Shown here in pieces: positions 25,925 to 35,396 of a DNA stretch of 64,000 nucleotides. Within the stretch, counting starts at the first letter, position 1. Each line of letters starts with the position of its first letter. Source of the stretch: Spirosoma taeanense. Lineage in GTDB: Bacteria; Bacteroidota; Bacteroidia; Cytophagales; Spirosomataceae. The stretch is taken from positions 5,555,001-5,619,000 of the forward strand of contig NZ_CP053435.1 in the NCBI RefSeq assembly GCF_013127955.1. The letters are read 5' to 3'. Under the pieces are notes generated by a model. It saw nothing but the letters and a program-made list of their open reading frames with translations. It was not told the DNA's origin and did not search any database. The translations under genes and the position numbers were made by a program.

Positions 25925-26554
25925 ATGAAAGAACGGATACTGGCAGAGGCTGAGCGATTATTCTGGAAATACGGAGTTCGGTTGGTAACTATGGAAGATA
26001 TTGCCCGGCAACTTGGTATTTCAAAAAAGACAATCTATCAGCATTTCAATGATAAAGAGCAGATAATTTATCAGGTAATCGCTGATAAAGCGGTTAAAAA
26101 TCAGTCGGAAGTGGCGTGTATGACGACCACAGCCTCTAATCCGGTAGAGGAAATCCTACAGGTATTGAATATGATGCAGAAGCATGCGGAACAGGTCAGC
26201 CCAAATCTGCTGATTGACATCAAACGGCACTACCCGCAGGCATTTGCTTTATTCCGTCAGTATAAAGAGCATCAGATAATGCGATCAATTCTTGAAAATA
26301 TACAAAAAGGTATTTCTCAGGGACTTTACCGATCGGATATCAACCCGGCAATTCTGGCCCGGCTTCGGGTCGAGCAGATTGAGCTCGCTTTCAACAGTGA
26401 GCTATTTCCTACAGATCAGTACACTATGCATCAGATTCAGCATGAACTGATCCATCATTTTGTGCGTGGAATGCTGACTGAAAAAGGATTTGCTACCTAC
26501 AATGCCTACTGCCCCAAGCCCAGCGAGTACAACCCAACCATCAACCCCGAGTAA
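25925..26554 (+). CDS. TetR/AcrR family transcriptional regulator
   Basis: A 209-residue protein with an N-terminal helix-turn-helix (AERLFWKYGVRLVTMEDIARQLGISKKTIYQHFNDKEQI, about residues 7-45) and a helical ligand domain. It is the first gene of an operon with TolC-, adaptor- and RND-type efflux genes, and a palindrome sits over its own promoter. It is therefore the likely local repressor, relieved by a pump substrate. The inducer cannot be read from the sequence. Confidence 0.9.
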   Translation: MKERILAEAERLFWKYGVRLVTMEDIARQLGISKKTIYQHFNDKEQIIYQVIADKAVKNQSEVACMTTTASNPVEEILQVLNMMQKHAEQVSPNLLIDIKRHYPQAFALFRQYKEHQIMRSILENIQKGISQGLYRSDINPAILARLRVEQIELAFNSELFPTDQYTMHQIQHELIHHFVRGMLTEKGFATYNAYCPKPSEYNPTINPE

Positions 26555-26600
26555 TGTCGCGAGCCCATTCAGTCGGACCACGGCCCTAATTTAACTGCCA

Positions 26601-28181
26601 ATGAAAAAAATAATTACCTATCACCCGCTCCTTGTTGTGGCCCTGCTGCTGACCGCTAACCCGACCAATCGGGTGTGGGCGCAAGTGCAGGCAGCCCCTG
26701 CCGGGCAGCAACCCGCCACACCCGTGTCGCCGGCACAGCAACCTGCCGGACTACAACCGGTTAATCCGCCAGCAACAACGGTTCCTCCGGTGCCCGTACC
26801 AACGCCCAGCCAAGCCGATTTGAGCCCGATTGGCACAACGCCAGCCGGTGAGGTTGGCCGGCCGGCCAATGCGCCACTGGTGGCCGGTCAGGGCTTTACG
26901 ATGCAGGAGGCCATCAATTTTGCCGTACGCCAGAACGTAAATGTGCGGAACAGCCAGCTCGATGCGCTAAGTGCTGAGGCCCGGATTAAAGAAGTGAAGT
27001 CTTCGGCGCTGCCGCAGGTTAGCCTTAACGGCTCATTTACCGATAACCTGATTATTCAGCGGGCGTTTTTACCGGCTAATTTTTTCGATCCCAACGCGTC
27101 GCCCGATGCGCCGGCCGTACCGGTTCAATTTGGTGTAAAGTTCGCTGGTAATGCTTCGGCTGCTGTCAATCAGTTAATCTACAGTGCCAGCCTGAACGTT
27201 GGTCTGCGGGCCGCGGCAACGTATCGCGAACTGGCGCAGCGCACTACCGAGGCTACGAAAGTGACGGTGGCTGAACAGGTCGCTAAGGCGTATTACGGTG
27301 TACTGGTGGCCCAGGAGCGCGCTAAACTGCTCGACCTGAACATCGGTCGGCTCGACACGCTGCTGCGCGAAACCCGGGCTCTGAACCAGCAGGGATTCGT
27401 AGAAAAGATTGACGTTGACCGGCTGGAGGTGCAGGTAAATAACCTGCGCACCGAACACCAGAATGTCCAGAACCTCGTTCAGTTGAGCTATACGCTGCTA
27501 AAGTTCCAGATGGGCCTGGGTGTTAATGATGAGATCACATTAACGGAGCAGCCGCTTCAGGAGCGAAATCTGAACGAACTGGAACAGATGATTACGCCAG
27601 ACCCGACATTCCGGTATACCAGCCGGATTGAGTATTCAACGTTGGAAACGCAGATCAAGCTGGCTCAACTGGATATTGAAAGCACCCAAAAAGGCTACTA
27701 CCCAACGCTGGCGGCATTTGCTAACTACGGCTACAACAGCGGCCGGAATCAGCTTTCACAGCTCGTTACGTCGCCCTGGCTGAACTTTGCAACAGCCGGT
27801 ATCAGTCTGCAGGTTCCGATTTTTGACGGATTTCTAAAGCGGTACCAGATTGAGCAGAAACGCATTACGTTACAGAAAGCTCAGAACAGCGGGGAGTTGC
27901 TCCGGAACTCGATTGATCTGCAGATCCGGCAGGCAAACATTACGCTGACCAATAGTTTGCAGACGCTGCGCACCCAGCAGCGGAACCGCAATCTGGCCAG
28001 CGAAATTGTTCGTGTAACCCGCATCAAGTATAAGGAGGGCGTCGGCTCAAACATTGAAGTGCTCAATGCCGAAAGCTCGTTTCGCGAAGCACAGACCAAT
28101 TATTTCGCGGCTCTGTACGACTTCCTGATTACAAAGGTTGATCAGGACAAAGCCATCGGTAAACTCTACACTGGAAATTAA
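26601..28181 (+). CDS. TolC-family outer-membrane efflux protein
   Basis: 526 residues with a signal peptide (cleavage near NRVWAQ). Two OEP domains of helical hairpins and beta strands run from about 100 to 520 (GFTMQEAINFAVRQNVNVRNSQLD, VAKAYYGVLVAQERAKLL, IFDGFLKRYQIEQKRITLQKAQ, YKEGVGSNIEVLNAESSFREAQTNYFAALYDFL). Residues about 30-95 form an unusual Pro/Ala/Gln-rich stretch before the first helix. It forms the outer-membrane channel of the tripartite pump with the next two genes. It starts 46 nt after tetR and ends 25 nt before the adaptor's ATG. Confidence 0.92.
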   Translation: MKKIITYHPLLVVALLLTANPTNRVWAQVQAAPAGQQPATPVSPAQQPAGLQPVNPPATTVPPVPVPTPSQADLSPIGTTPAGEVGRPANAPLVAGQGFTMQEAINFAVRQNVNVRNSQLDALSAEARIKEVKSSALPQVSLNGSFTDNLIIQRAFLPANFFDPNASPDAPAVPVQFGVKFAGNASAAVNQLIYSASLNVGLRAAATYRELAQRTTEATKVTVAEQVAKAYYGVLVAQERAKLLDLNIGRLDTLLRETRALNQQGFVEKIDVDRLEVQVNNLRTEHQNVQNLVQLSYTLLKFQMGLGVNDEITLTEQPLQERNLNELEQMITPDPTFRYTSRIEYSTLETQIKLAQLDIESTQKGYYPTLAAFANYGYNSGRNQLSQLVTSPWLNFATAGISLQVPIFDGFLKRYQIEQKRITLQKAQNSGELLRNSIDLQIRQANITLTNSLQTLRTQQRNRNLASEIVRVTRIKYKEGVGSNIEVLNAESSFREAQTNYFAALYDFLITKVDQDKAIGKLYTGN

Positions 28182-28206
28182 CACTCTCCCATTGAATCCA
28201 TTACAA

Positions 28207-29337
28207 ATGAAAGCATATTACGCAATTGCCCTGACCACCAGCTTGTTGATGGCATGTGGCGGTGAAAAGAAATCGGATCTGCAAAGTAAACGGGAAGAAT
28301 TGACCGAGCTAAAATCGCAGCAGACCGAATTAAACAGCAAGATTAAAGTGCTGGAAGGCGAACTGGCCAAACTCGACCCGACTAAAAAGGAAGAGGCTCG
28401 CGTAAAAGATGTAGTGACAGCACCGGTTGCTCCGTCGACGTTCCGTCGGTACGTTGAGATACAGGGGACCATTGATGCTAAGAACAACGTGCAGGTGTCG
28501 CCTAAAACGGGCGGGGCCGTAACGGCGGTTTATGTGACCGAAGGCTCATCGGTACGCGCGGGTCAGGTCCTGGCTCGCATTGACGATCAGATTCTGCGGA
28601 CCTCCCTCGAAGAGATAAAAACCCAGCTGGTCTTAGCTAACACGGTTTTCGAAAAGCAGTCGAACCTCTGGAAACAGCAGATTGGTACGGAAATCCAGTA
28701 CCTCCAGGCCAAAAACAATAAGGAGTCGCTGGAGCGTCGGCTGGCGACGCTGAACACGCAGTTAAACCAGTCGAGCGTAACCGCCCCTATCTCGGGTGTA
28801 GTCGATAAGGTGTTTGCCAAAGTGGGTTCGGCTGCCGGACCGGGCATACCGATGTTTCAGGTGGTCAACCTTTCGCAGCTGAAAGTAAAAGCTAACGTGG
28901 CCGATACGTATGCGGGTAGTGTGCGCCGGGGCGATGAAGTCATTGTTCGTTTCCCGGACGTGAACAAGGAGCTGAAAACCCGCATCAACTTCGTATCGAC
29001 GACCGTAGACCCTCTCAGCCGCACGTTTACAATCGAGGCTCCGCTGCCATCAGACAACGCCCTGAAGCCTAATATGCTGGCACAGGTTAAAATCAACGAC
29101 GTAAATAAGCCCAATACCCTGGTTATTAACCAAAACCTGATTCAGAACACAGAGTCGGGACAATTGGTGTACGTAGCCGTGAATGAGGGTGGCAAGAAAG
29201 TGGCCAAGTCGCGGAAAATCACGACCGGGCAGAGCTATGGGGGGCAGATTGAGGTGGTTGCAGGCCTGCAGCCGGGCGATCAGCTTGTAACGCAGGGCTA
29301 TCAGGAGTTGACCGATGGCACACCCATCAAATTTTAG
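28207..29337 (+). CDS. RND efflux periplasmic adaptor (membrane fusion protein), lipoprotein
   Basis: 376 residues from the ATG at 28207; an upstream in-frame TTG lies inside the preceding gene and is less likely. Lipobox LLMACG is at about residues 13-18, followed directly by a short coiled coil (about 22-60). Then come the barrel-sandwich and alpha-hairpin parts (NNVQVSPKTGGAVTAVYVTEGSSVRAGQVLARID), the second lipoyl half (SSVTAPISGVVDKVFAKVGSAAG) and beta-barrel domains. It links the RND pump to the TolC-type channel. A 98-bp repeat-bearing gap separates it from the pump gene. Confidence 0.92.
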   Translation: MKAYYAIALTTSLLMACGGEKKSDLQSKREELTELKSQQTELNSKIKVLEGELAKLDPTKKEEARVKDVVTAPVAPSTFRRYVEIQGTIDAKNNVQVSPKTGGAVTAVYVTEGSSVRAGQVLARIDDQILRTSLEEIKTQLVLANTVFEKQSNLWKQQIGTEIQYLQAKNNKESLERRLATLNTQLNQSSVTAPISGVVDKVFAKVGSAAGPGIPMFQVVNLSQLKVKANVADTYAGSVRRGDEVIVRFPDVNKELKTRINFVSTTVDPLSRTFTIEAPLPSDNALKPNMLAQVKINDVNKPNTLVINQNLIQNTESGQLVYVAVNEGGKKVAKSRKITTGQSYGGQIEVVAGLQPGDQLVTQGYQELTDGTPIKF

Positions 29338-29406
29338 TCATTCGCTGTCAGTTTGTGGCATTCTGAACCGAGTGCCCATGACATCCAATGACGCGAAGCG
29401 AATGAC
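29337..29406. repeat. Inverted repeat and AATGAC-rich spacer in the efflux operon
   Basis: GTCATTCGCT (29337-29346) and AGCGAATGAC (29397-29406) form a perfect 10-bp inverted repeat in the gap between adaptor and pump. Further AATGAC/ATGAC copies lie between and after the arms. A related AATGAC/GTCATT-rich spacer lies at about 62217-62300 before trpC. It may be a small dispersed intergenic repeat. Confidence 0.5.
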
Positions 29407-29435
29407 AACTTTATGACAACAAATGACCTCAAGGT

Positions 29436-32400
29436 ATGAAAGCAGAACACATAAAAACCCTCAGCTTTACCAACTGGTGTGTTGAGAACCGGACGGCCAT
29501 TTACATCTTCACGTTCATTATCACGATGGGCGGTCTGCTGGTGTATAACAACCTGCCCAAGGAGCAGTTCCCGGACATCAAAGTGCCGACAATCATCGTC
29601 CAGACGGTGTATTTCGGTACAGCGCCGACCGATATTGAGAATACGATTAACAAACCAATTGAGAAGCAGATCAAATCCATCTCGGGCGTGAAGCGCGTCA
29701 AATCCAATGCGCTGCAGGACTTCTCACTCATTACGGTTGAATTTAACCCCGACGTGCCGACGGCCGAAGCGTTGCAGCGCGTTCGGGATGCTATCGACAA
29801 ATCGAAGCGCGATCTGCCTCAGAAGCTCGATGATGGTCCCACGGCTCAGGACGTAAACTTCTCGGAGTTTCCGATCATGAACATTAACCTCGCGGGTAAC
29901 TTCTCGCTGAATCAGCTGAAGACTTATGCCGAGGACATGCAGGATGCCATTGAAGCCATGCCCGAAATTAGCCGGGTCGACATTGTGGGTGCCCTGAAAC
30001 GCGAAATTCAGATCAACGTCGATCTCTCCCGGATGCAGTCGGCAGGACTGGCTTTCTACGATATTCAACAGGCGGTACAGGGCGAAAATGTAAACGTGTC
30101 GGGTGGAGACCTGAACGTAGACGGTGTTCGGCGAACGCTGCGGGTGAAGGGCGAATTTACGGATGTTCAGTCGCTGCAAAACCTGCAGATTCGCACTGCT
30201 ACGGGGGCAACCGTTCGCCTGGGCGACGTGGCTGACGTACGCGATTCGTTTGAAGAACAACAGGACTTTGCCCGGTTGAGTGGCAAGTCGGTTGTGACCC
30301 TCAACGTAATTAAACGGGCCGGAGCCAACCTGATTGCAGCCTCTGACCGGATTGAACAGACCATCGACGAGTACAAGGCAGATCGGTTTCCATCGGGTCT
30401 TGACATAACCGTAACCGCCGATCAGTCGGAACGGACCCGCGCCGAGCTCAATGATCTAATCAATACCGTTGTACTCGGCTTTATCTTCGTGGTACTGGTG
30501 CTCATGTTCTTCATGGGTATCCGCGACGCCATCTTCGTGGGTCTGTCGGTGCCGCTCTCGGCGCTGGTGGCTTTCGTACTCATGCCTGTTATCGGGCCGG
30601 TCGTTGGTGCGGCTTTTACGCTGAACACCATCGTTCTGTTTGCGTTTCTGCTTGGCCTGGGACTGGTGGTCGACGACGCCATCGTGGTTATCGAAAACAC
30701 ACACCGCCTGTTTAACCTGCACAGAAACTGGAACATCAAGCAGGCCGTAAAGGCAGCCGCGGGTGAGGTATTCGTGCCGGTTTTGTCGGGTACGCTGACA
30801 ACCATTGCCCCGTTCTTCCCGCTGCTGTTCTGGCCGGGGATTGTGGGTGAGTTCATGAAGTTTCTGCCACTTACGCTCATCCTGACGCTGTTTGCGTCGC
30901 TGTTCGTCGCTTATGTAATGAACCCCGTCTTTGCGGTCTCGTTCATGAAACGGCACGATGAACAGGAGCACAGCACGAACCCAACATTTGCCCAGATTCA
31001 GCGGACGCTTCTGATCCTGACAGTACTGGCAGGAATAGGCTACGTGATTGATCGCGGCATTGGTAACCTGTTCATCTTCTTCATCATTCTGTACGTTTTC
31101 AACCATTACATCCTGACGCCCCGGATCATCGTGCCGTTTCAGGAAAAGTGGTTGCCTAAACTGATGCGGGGCTACCGTAAACTCATCTCGTGGGTGCTGG
31201 TGGGCTACCGGCCCGTAGGTGCCATCCTGAGCATGTTTGTACTGCTGGCCGTCACGTTTGTTCTGATGGGTATCGTGCAGCCTAAGGTTATCTTTTTCCC
31301 CAGCGGTGAGCCCGATTACGTGTACGTCTACAATGTCATGCCGATTGGTACCGACGCCCGCGTGACCGACTCCGTGACGAAAATCATTGAGCAGCGGGTG
31401 TTCAAGACGCTCAAAGACGAGAAGGCTGAAGACATGGTGAATTCCGTAATCGCCAACGTCGGAAAAAACGCCGGTGACCCGTTCAACCCCGACCGCAACG
31501 CCACCCCCCAGAAGTCGAAGGTAACAATAGCCTTTATAAAAGGGCAGGATCGCGGAGGGCGGTCATCGTCGGCCATTCTCGAAAAGATCAGAACCGCCGT
31601 TCAGGGTATTCCGGGCACTGAGATTTCGGTTGAGCGCGAAGCCAATGGCCCACCCACGGGTAAACCGATCTCGATTGAGATTGCGGGTGAGGAATTTGCC
31701 CAGCTGACTAAGCTGGAAAAAGAAGTTCGCCAGCGGATTCAGCAGGCGGGTATCGAAGGGATCGATCAGTTGAAGTCTGACCTGATTACCAATAAGCCTG
31801 AGATTACGGTCAATATTAACAAGGATAAAGCGCAGCGCGAGGGCATTTCGGCGCAGCAGGTCGCCTTTGCTATTCGTACGGCTTTGTTCGGTACCGAAAT
31901 CTCGAAGTTCCGCGATGCCAAAGATGAGCACCCGATCATGGTTCGACTGAAACAGGACGATCGCAGCCAGATTGAGCGATTGCTGAGCCTGAATATCGTT
32001 TACCGCGACATGAATCTGGGCGGGCAGTTGCGGCAGGTGCCGATCTCGTCGGTAGCTGATATTAGCTACTCGACAACGTTCAGCCAGATTAACCGCAAGA
32101 ACCAGGAGCGTCTTGTTACGCTTGGGTCCGATGTGGTACCGGGTGCCAATGCCAACGTCATTAACGGGCAGATTCAGCAGGTCATCAATCAGATGGAGAT
32201 CCCGAACGGCTACTCTGTGAAGCTCGGTGGTGAGCAGGAAGACCAGCAGGAGTCCGCTACGTTTCTGATGACAGCCTTTGGAGTAGCCATCCTGCTGATT
32301 TACCTGATTCTGGCTACGCAGTTCAACTCGGTCGTGAAACCGCTGATTATCTTCTTCACAATTCTGCTGTCGCTGATTGGGGTGTTGCTGGGTTTCATGG

Positions 32401-32870
32401 CTACGGGCAAAACCTTCTCCGTAATTATGTCGGGTGTCGGTATTATTGCGCTGGCGGGTATCGTGGTGAAAAACGGAATCCTGCTCATTGAGTTTATCGA
32501 CGAGCTGCGCGGACGCGGTATGCCTCTGCGTGAAGCTGTGATCGAGGGCGGGGCTACGCGTCTGACGCCGGTATTGCTGACGGCTTCGGCCGCTGTACTG
32601 GGGCTGATTCCGTTAGCGCTCGGCCTAAGCGTCGATTTCGTGGGCCTGTTCCGCAATTTGGCTCCGAACGTCATTATCGGTGGCGACAGCGCGGTGTTCT
32701 GGAACATCCTGGCCTGGACTATCATCTTCGGCCTGACGTTCTCAACTGTACTTACACTGGTGATTGTGCCCTGTATGTACTGGGTAAACGAACGTATCCG
32801 GATGAAGTGGTTCGGGAAGAAAGACCCCGCACTGGAGCCAAAAGAGCAGCCGGAAGAAGAGTTAGTATAA
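29436..32870 (+). CDS. RND-family efflux pump (HAE1/AcrB-type)
   Basis: An 1144-residue inner-membrane proton/drug antiporter. TM1 at the N-terminus is followed by periplasmic porter domains and the TM4 proton-relay pair in LGLGLVVDDAIVVIENTHR (Asp413, Asp414), which marks it as drug-type rather than metal-type. The second half is a duplicate (GVGIIALAGIVVKNGILLIEFIDE, RLTPVLLTASAAVLGLIPLAL). It is about 100 residues longer than AcrB. The extra part lies between the halves, about residues 515-565, and adds what look like two membrane segments (LLILTVLAGIGYVI, NLFIFFIILYVF). It is the last gene of the tetR-tolC-adaptor-pump operon, closed by a terminator. Confidence 0.95.
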   Translation: MKAEHIKTLSFTNWCVENRTAIYIFTFIITMGGLLVYNNLPKEQFPDIKVPTIIVQTVYFGTAPTDIENTINKPIEKQIKSISGVKRVKSNALQDFSLITVEFNPDVPTAEALQRVRDAIDKSKRDLPQKLDDGPTAQDVNFSEFPIMNINLAGNFSLNQLKTYAEDMQDAIEAMPEISRVDIVGALKREIQINVDLSRMQSAGLAFYDIQQAVQGENVNVSGGDLNVDGVRRTLRVKGEFTDVQSLQNLQIRTATGATVRLGDVADVRDSFEEQQDFARLSGKSVVTLNVIKRAGANLIAASDRIEQTIDEYKADRFPSGLDITVTADQSERTRAELNDLINTVVLGFIFVVLVLMFFMGIRDAIFVGLSVPLSALVAFVLMPVIGPVVGAAFTLNTIVLFAFLLGLGLVVDDAIVVIENTHRLFNLHRNWNIKQAVKAAAGEVFVPVLSGTLTTIAPFFPLLFWPGIVGEFMKFLPLTLILTLFASLFVAYVMNPVFAVSFMKRHDEQEHSTNPTFAQIQRTLLILTVLAGIGYVIDRGIGNLFIFFIILYVFNHYILTPRIIVPFQEKWLPKLMRGYRKLISWVLVGYRPVGAILSMFVLLAVTFVLMGIVQPKVIFFPSGEPDYVYVYNVMPIGTDARVTDSVTKIIEQRVFKTLKDEKAEDMVNSVIANVGKNAGDPFNPDRNATPQKSKVTIAFIKGQDRGGRSSSAILEKIRTAVQGIPGTEISVEREANGPPTGKPISIEIAGEEFAQLTKLEKEVRQRIQQAGIEGIDQLKSDLITNKPEITVNINKDKAQREGISAQQVAFAIRTALFGTEISKFRDAKDEHPIMVRLKQDDRSQIERLLSLNIVYRDMNLGGQLRQVPISSVADISYSTTFSQINRKNQERLVTLGSDVVPGANANVINGQIQQVINQMEIPNGYSVKLGGEQEDQQESATFLMTAFGVAILLIYLILATQFNSVVKPLIIFFTILLSLIGVLLGFMATGKTFSVIMSGVGIIALAGIVVKNGILLIEFIDELRGRGMPLREAVIEGGATRLTPVLLTASAAVLGLIPLALGLSVDFVGLFRNLAPNVIIGGDSAVFWNILAWTIIFGLTFSTVLTLVIVPCMYWVNERIRMKWFGKKDPALEPKEQPEEELV

Positions 32871-32884
32871 GTTTATTCTGAACA

Positions 32885-32936
32885 AAGAAAGACACGGAAG
32901 GCACAGGGGAAACTTTGCGCTCGCCGTGTCTTTCTT
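32885..32936 (+). terminator. Terminator after the RND pump operon
   Basis: A perfect 13-bp inverted repeat (32885-32897 and 32924-32936) with a 26-nt loop lies 14 nt after the stop codon. The 3' arm is T-rich. Confidence 0.7.
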
Positions 32937-33001
32937 CATTCGGTGTATGCTTAAAAACATTGTATAGTCCACCTGGTTTACCATATGTTTTTAGTATTGT
33001 C

Positions 33002-34300
33002 ATGAACCGTACCGTCTTCTTTTTTATCGTACCTATCTTATTTCTTCTCATTGACTGGTACGTGTATCAGGCCGTTCGTACCCTCGTTCGGTCAACCAGC
33101 GAAACCACCCAGCGAACCATTGCTATTATTTACTGGGGCTTTACGGTGGTATCCATCGTATCTTATGTGGTTATGCAACTCCTGCCGCCCGATTCGCTTG
33201 GGCGCCATACCCGCACATTCATCTGGGCCAGTATCGCCATTCCTTACTTCTCTAAATTTTTCGCCGTTCTCATTATCTTCATTGACGATCTCGGCCGATT
33301 TTTCCGCTGGATCGTTTCGCTGTTCTATAAGCCCGAGGTTCGCGAGGCAGTAGAAGACACTTCGCGCCAGACAATTCCAACGGCCCGTACGGTTCCGCAG
33401 GATGCAATTTCGCGCTCAGATTTCCTCATGAAAACGGCCATCGTCGCCGGAGCGGTGCCCCTGGTTGGCTTTACGTGGGGGATTCTGTCCGGGGCGCATG
33501 ACTACCGCATCCGACGCGTCAAACTGCCGCTGAAAAATCTGCCGTCCGGCTTCAACGGCATGACGATTGCGCAGATTTCAGATATTCACTCGGGAAGCTT
33601 TTTCAACAAAACGGCCGTTCGGGGAGGGGTTGATTTACTCCTGAAGCAAAAGCCTGACCTGGTGTTTTTTACGGGCGACTTAGTCAATAGCCATGCCGAG
33701 GAGGTGAACAGCTATATTGACATTTTCAATAAAGTCAAAGCTCCGCTGGGCGTTTATTCAACGCTCGGCAATCATGATTACGGTAAGTATGTTCGCTGGT
33801 CGAGCGCGCAGGCCGAGCGGCAGAATGTGCTGAACGTGATAGCCGCCCACCGCCAGATGGGCTGGAATATTATGCTCGATGAGCACAAAATTCTGGACCA
33901 GAACGGTGACAAGATTGCCCTGATTGGTGTTCAGAACCTCGGTTTTGGTCCGGCAGCTCTGCGGGCTGGGGATCTGGCTAAAGCTTACCGCGGCACTGAA
34001 GACCACCCTATCAAGTTACTCCTATCCCACGATCCGACACACTGGGACGCTGAGGTTCGGCCGAAGTATTCCGATATTGACGTAACGTTCAGCGGGCATA
34101 CGCATGGCGCCCAGTTTGGGGTAGAAATCGGCCGGGCTGCCCGATGGAGCCCTGCCCAGTATTTTTATAAACAATGGGCAGGATTATACCAGGAAGGCAA
34201 CCAGCGGCTTTACGTAAACCGGGGTTACGGGTACATTGGCTATCCGGGCCGGGTTGGTATTTTACCGGAGATTACAATATTTGAATTAACAAAAGCCTGA
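33002..34300 (+). CDS. Membrane-anchored metallophosphoesterase (YkuE-like)
   Basis: 432 residues from the ATG at 33002. An N-terminal hydrophobic part with about three membrane helices (FFFIVPILFLLIDWYVY, IIYWGFTVVSIVSYVV, IWASIAIPYFSKFFAVLII) is followed by a further helix near 145-165. The calcineurin-like phosphoesterase domain then has the metal motifs QISDIHSGSF, FFTGDLVNS, LGNHDYG, LLSHDPTHW and SGHTHGAQ. This matches the YkuE-type group often linked to lipid or envelope metabolism. Substrate unknown. Its transcription is independent of the pump operon upstream (terminator between). Confidence 0.88.
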   Translation: MNRTVFFFIVPILFLLIDWYVYQAVRTLVRSTSETTQRTIAIIYWGFTVVSIVSYVVMQLLPPDSLGRHTRTFIWASIAIPYFSKFFAVLIIFIDDLGRFFRWIVSLFYKPEVREAVEDTSRQTIPTARTVPQDAISRSDFLMKTAIVAGAVPLVGFTWGILSGAHDYRIRRVKLPLKNLPSGFNGMTIAQISDIHSGSFFNKTAVRGGVDLLLKQKPDLVFFTGDLVNSHAEEVNSYIDIFNKVKAPLGVYSTLGNHDYGKYVRWSSAQAERQNVLNVIAAHRQMGWNIMLDEHKILDQNGDKIALIGVQNLGFGPAALRAGDLAKAYRGTEDHPIKLLLSHDPTHWDAEVRPKYSDIDVTFSGHTHGAQFGVEIGRAARWSPAQYFYKQWAGLYQEGNQRLYVNRGYGYIGYPGRVGILPEITIFELTKA

Positions 34301-34414
34301 GCTACATCTGCTTTTGCAGATTACAAGTAGATACATTAATTCGTATTACTTTGTCAACCATTTGCCTGATCAACCCGTTACGCAGATAGCTTACCTAACC
34401 AACTCCAAGCTTGT

Positions 34415-35269
34415 ATGAAGATTGTTTTTATCACTGGTCTCTCGTTTTTCATGTCGTTCTTCTCGTGGCTGATGCCAAAGCCTGAAGAAACTAAAATCCC
34501 GGTCTGTCATGCGCCTGCTAATAACATGGCCATGATGGCAGCCGACCCGGCTTTTCAGCGCCTACACGAAGCTCCTTTGCCCTTCACGTATGTTGGGGCC
34601 GGTGAAATGGTTAAGTTTTCAACGCCCGACGGACAATCGGCCAATGGGTTTTTGCTGAAGGCGAAAAAGCCTTCTAACAAATGGTTGCTGGTTTATCAGG
34701 AATGGTGGGGTCTGAACGATAATATCAAACAACAGGCCGAATCATTTTATAATGACCTTAAAGATGTGAACGTACTGGCCGTAGACATGTATGATGGTAA
34801 AGTAGCTACTGAGCCATCTGAGGCTGGTAAATTGATGCAGAGCGCCGATAAAGCCCGGCTCAACAGCATCATGAAGGGCGCGATTGCTTACGCAGGCCCT
34901 AAGGCGGAGTTTGCCAGCGTTGGCTGGTGCTTTGGGGGTATGCTTTCGCTTCAGTCGGCATTGCTGGAGGGCAAGCAGGCTAAGGGCTGCGTCATGTACT
35001 ACGGTCGCCCGGAGCAGGATGTTGAAAAGCTGAAAACGCTGAACACGGACGTACTGGGTATTTTCGGGAGCCGCGACAAAGGAATCACTCCTGAGTCGGT
35101 GAAGCAGTTTGAAGAAAACATGCAGAAAGCTGGCGAAAAGGTAACGATCAAAATGTATGATGCCGGTCATGGCTTTGCCAATCCGAGCAATCCGGTTTAC
35201 GACAAGGAGGCCACGGCTGATGCCTATAAGCTGGCCCTGAACTATCTGAAAGACAGATTAAAGGCGTAA
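34415..35269 (+). CDS. Exported dienelactone-hydrolase-family protein
   Basis: A 284-residue protein with an N-terminal hydrophobic segment (IVFITGLSFFMSFFSWLM), probably a signal peptide. The alpha/beta hydrolase has the dienelactone hydrolase nucleophile motif GWCFGGM (Cys instead of Ser), the Asp in FGSRDKGI and the His in DAGHGFANP. WLLVYQEWWGLN precedes them as in the family. Known members open dienelactones in chloroaromatic degradation, but most exported homologues have unknown substrates. It has its own terminator. Confidence 0.85.
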   Translation: MKIVFITGLSFFMSFFSWLMPKPEETKIPVCHAPANNMAMMAADPAFQRLHEAPLPFTYVGAGEMVKFSTPDGQSANGFLLKAKKPSNKWLLVYQEWWGLNDNIKQQAESFYNDLKDVNVLAVDMYDGKVATEPSEAGKLMQSADKARLNSIMKGAIAYAGPKAEFASVGWCFGGMLSLQSALLEGKQAKGCVMYYGRPEQDVEKLKTLNTDVLGIFGSRDKGITPESVKQFEENMQKAGEKVTIKMYDAGHGFANPSNPVYDKEATADAYKLALNYLKDRLKA

Positions 35270-35286
35270 TAACCTCCACTCCTGTT

Positions 35287-35325
35287 GAACCCCATGGCAC
35301 TAAACCGCTATGGGGTTCGTTTTTT
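35287..35325 (+). terminator. Terminator after the dienelactone-hydrolase-like gene
   Basis: GAACCCCAT (35287-35295) pairs with ATGGGGTTC (35310-35318), followed by G and six T. Textbook intrinsic terminator, 18 nt past the stop. Confidence 0.9.
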
Positions 35326-35396
35326 AGAAGAGGGTTAAACCTTTTGTCGGCCGGGTTGTCTAACAGAAAAGGTTGACGATTAAATCGCATTTGATT

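Noticed and set aside
30456-31106. A 216-codon open frame antisense to the RND pump gene
   Set aside because: Its charged, low-quality protein has no recognisable motif and lies fully inside a well-supported gene on the other strand; a codon-bias shadow.
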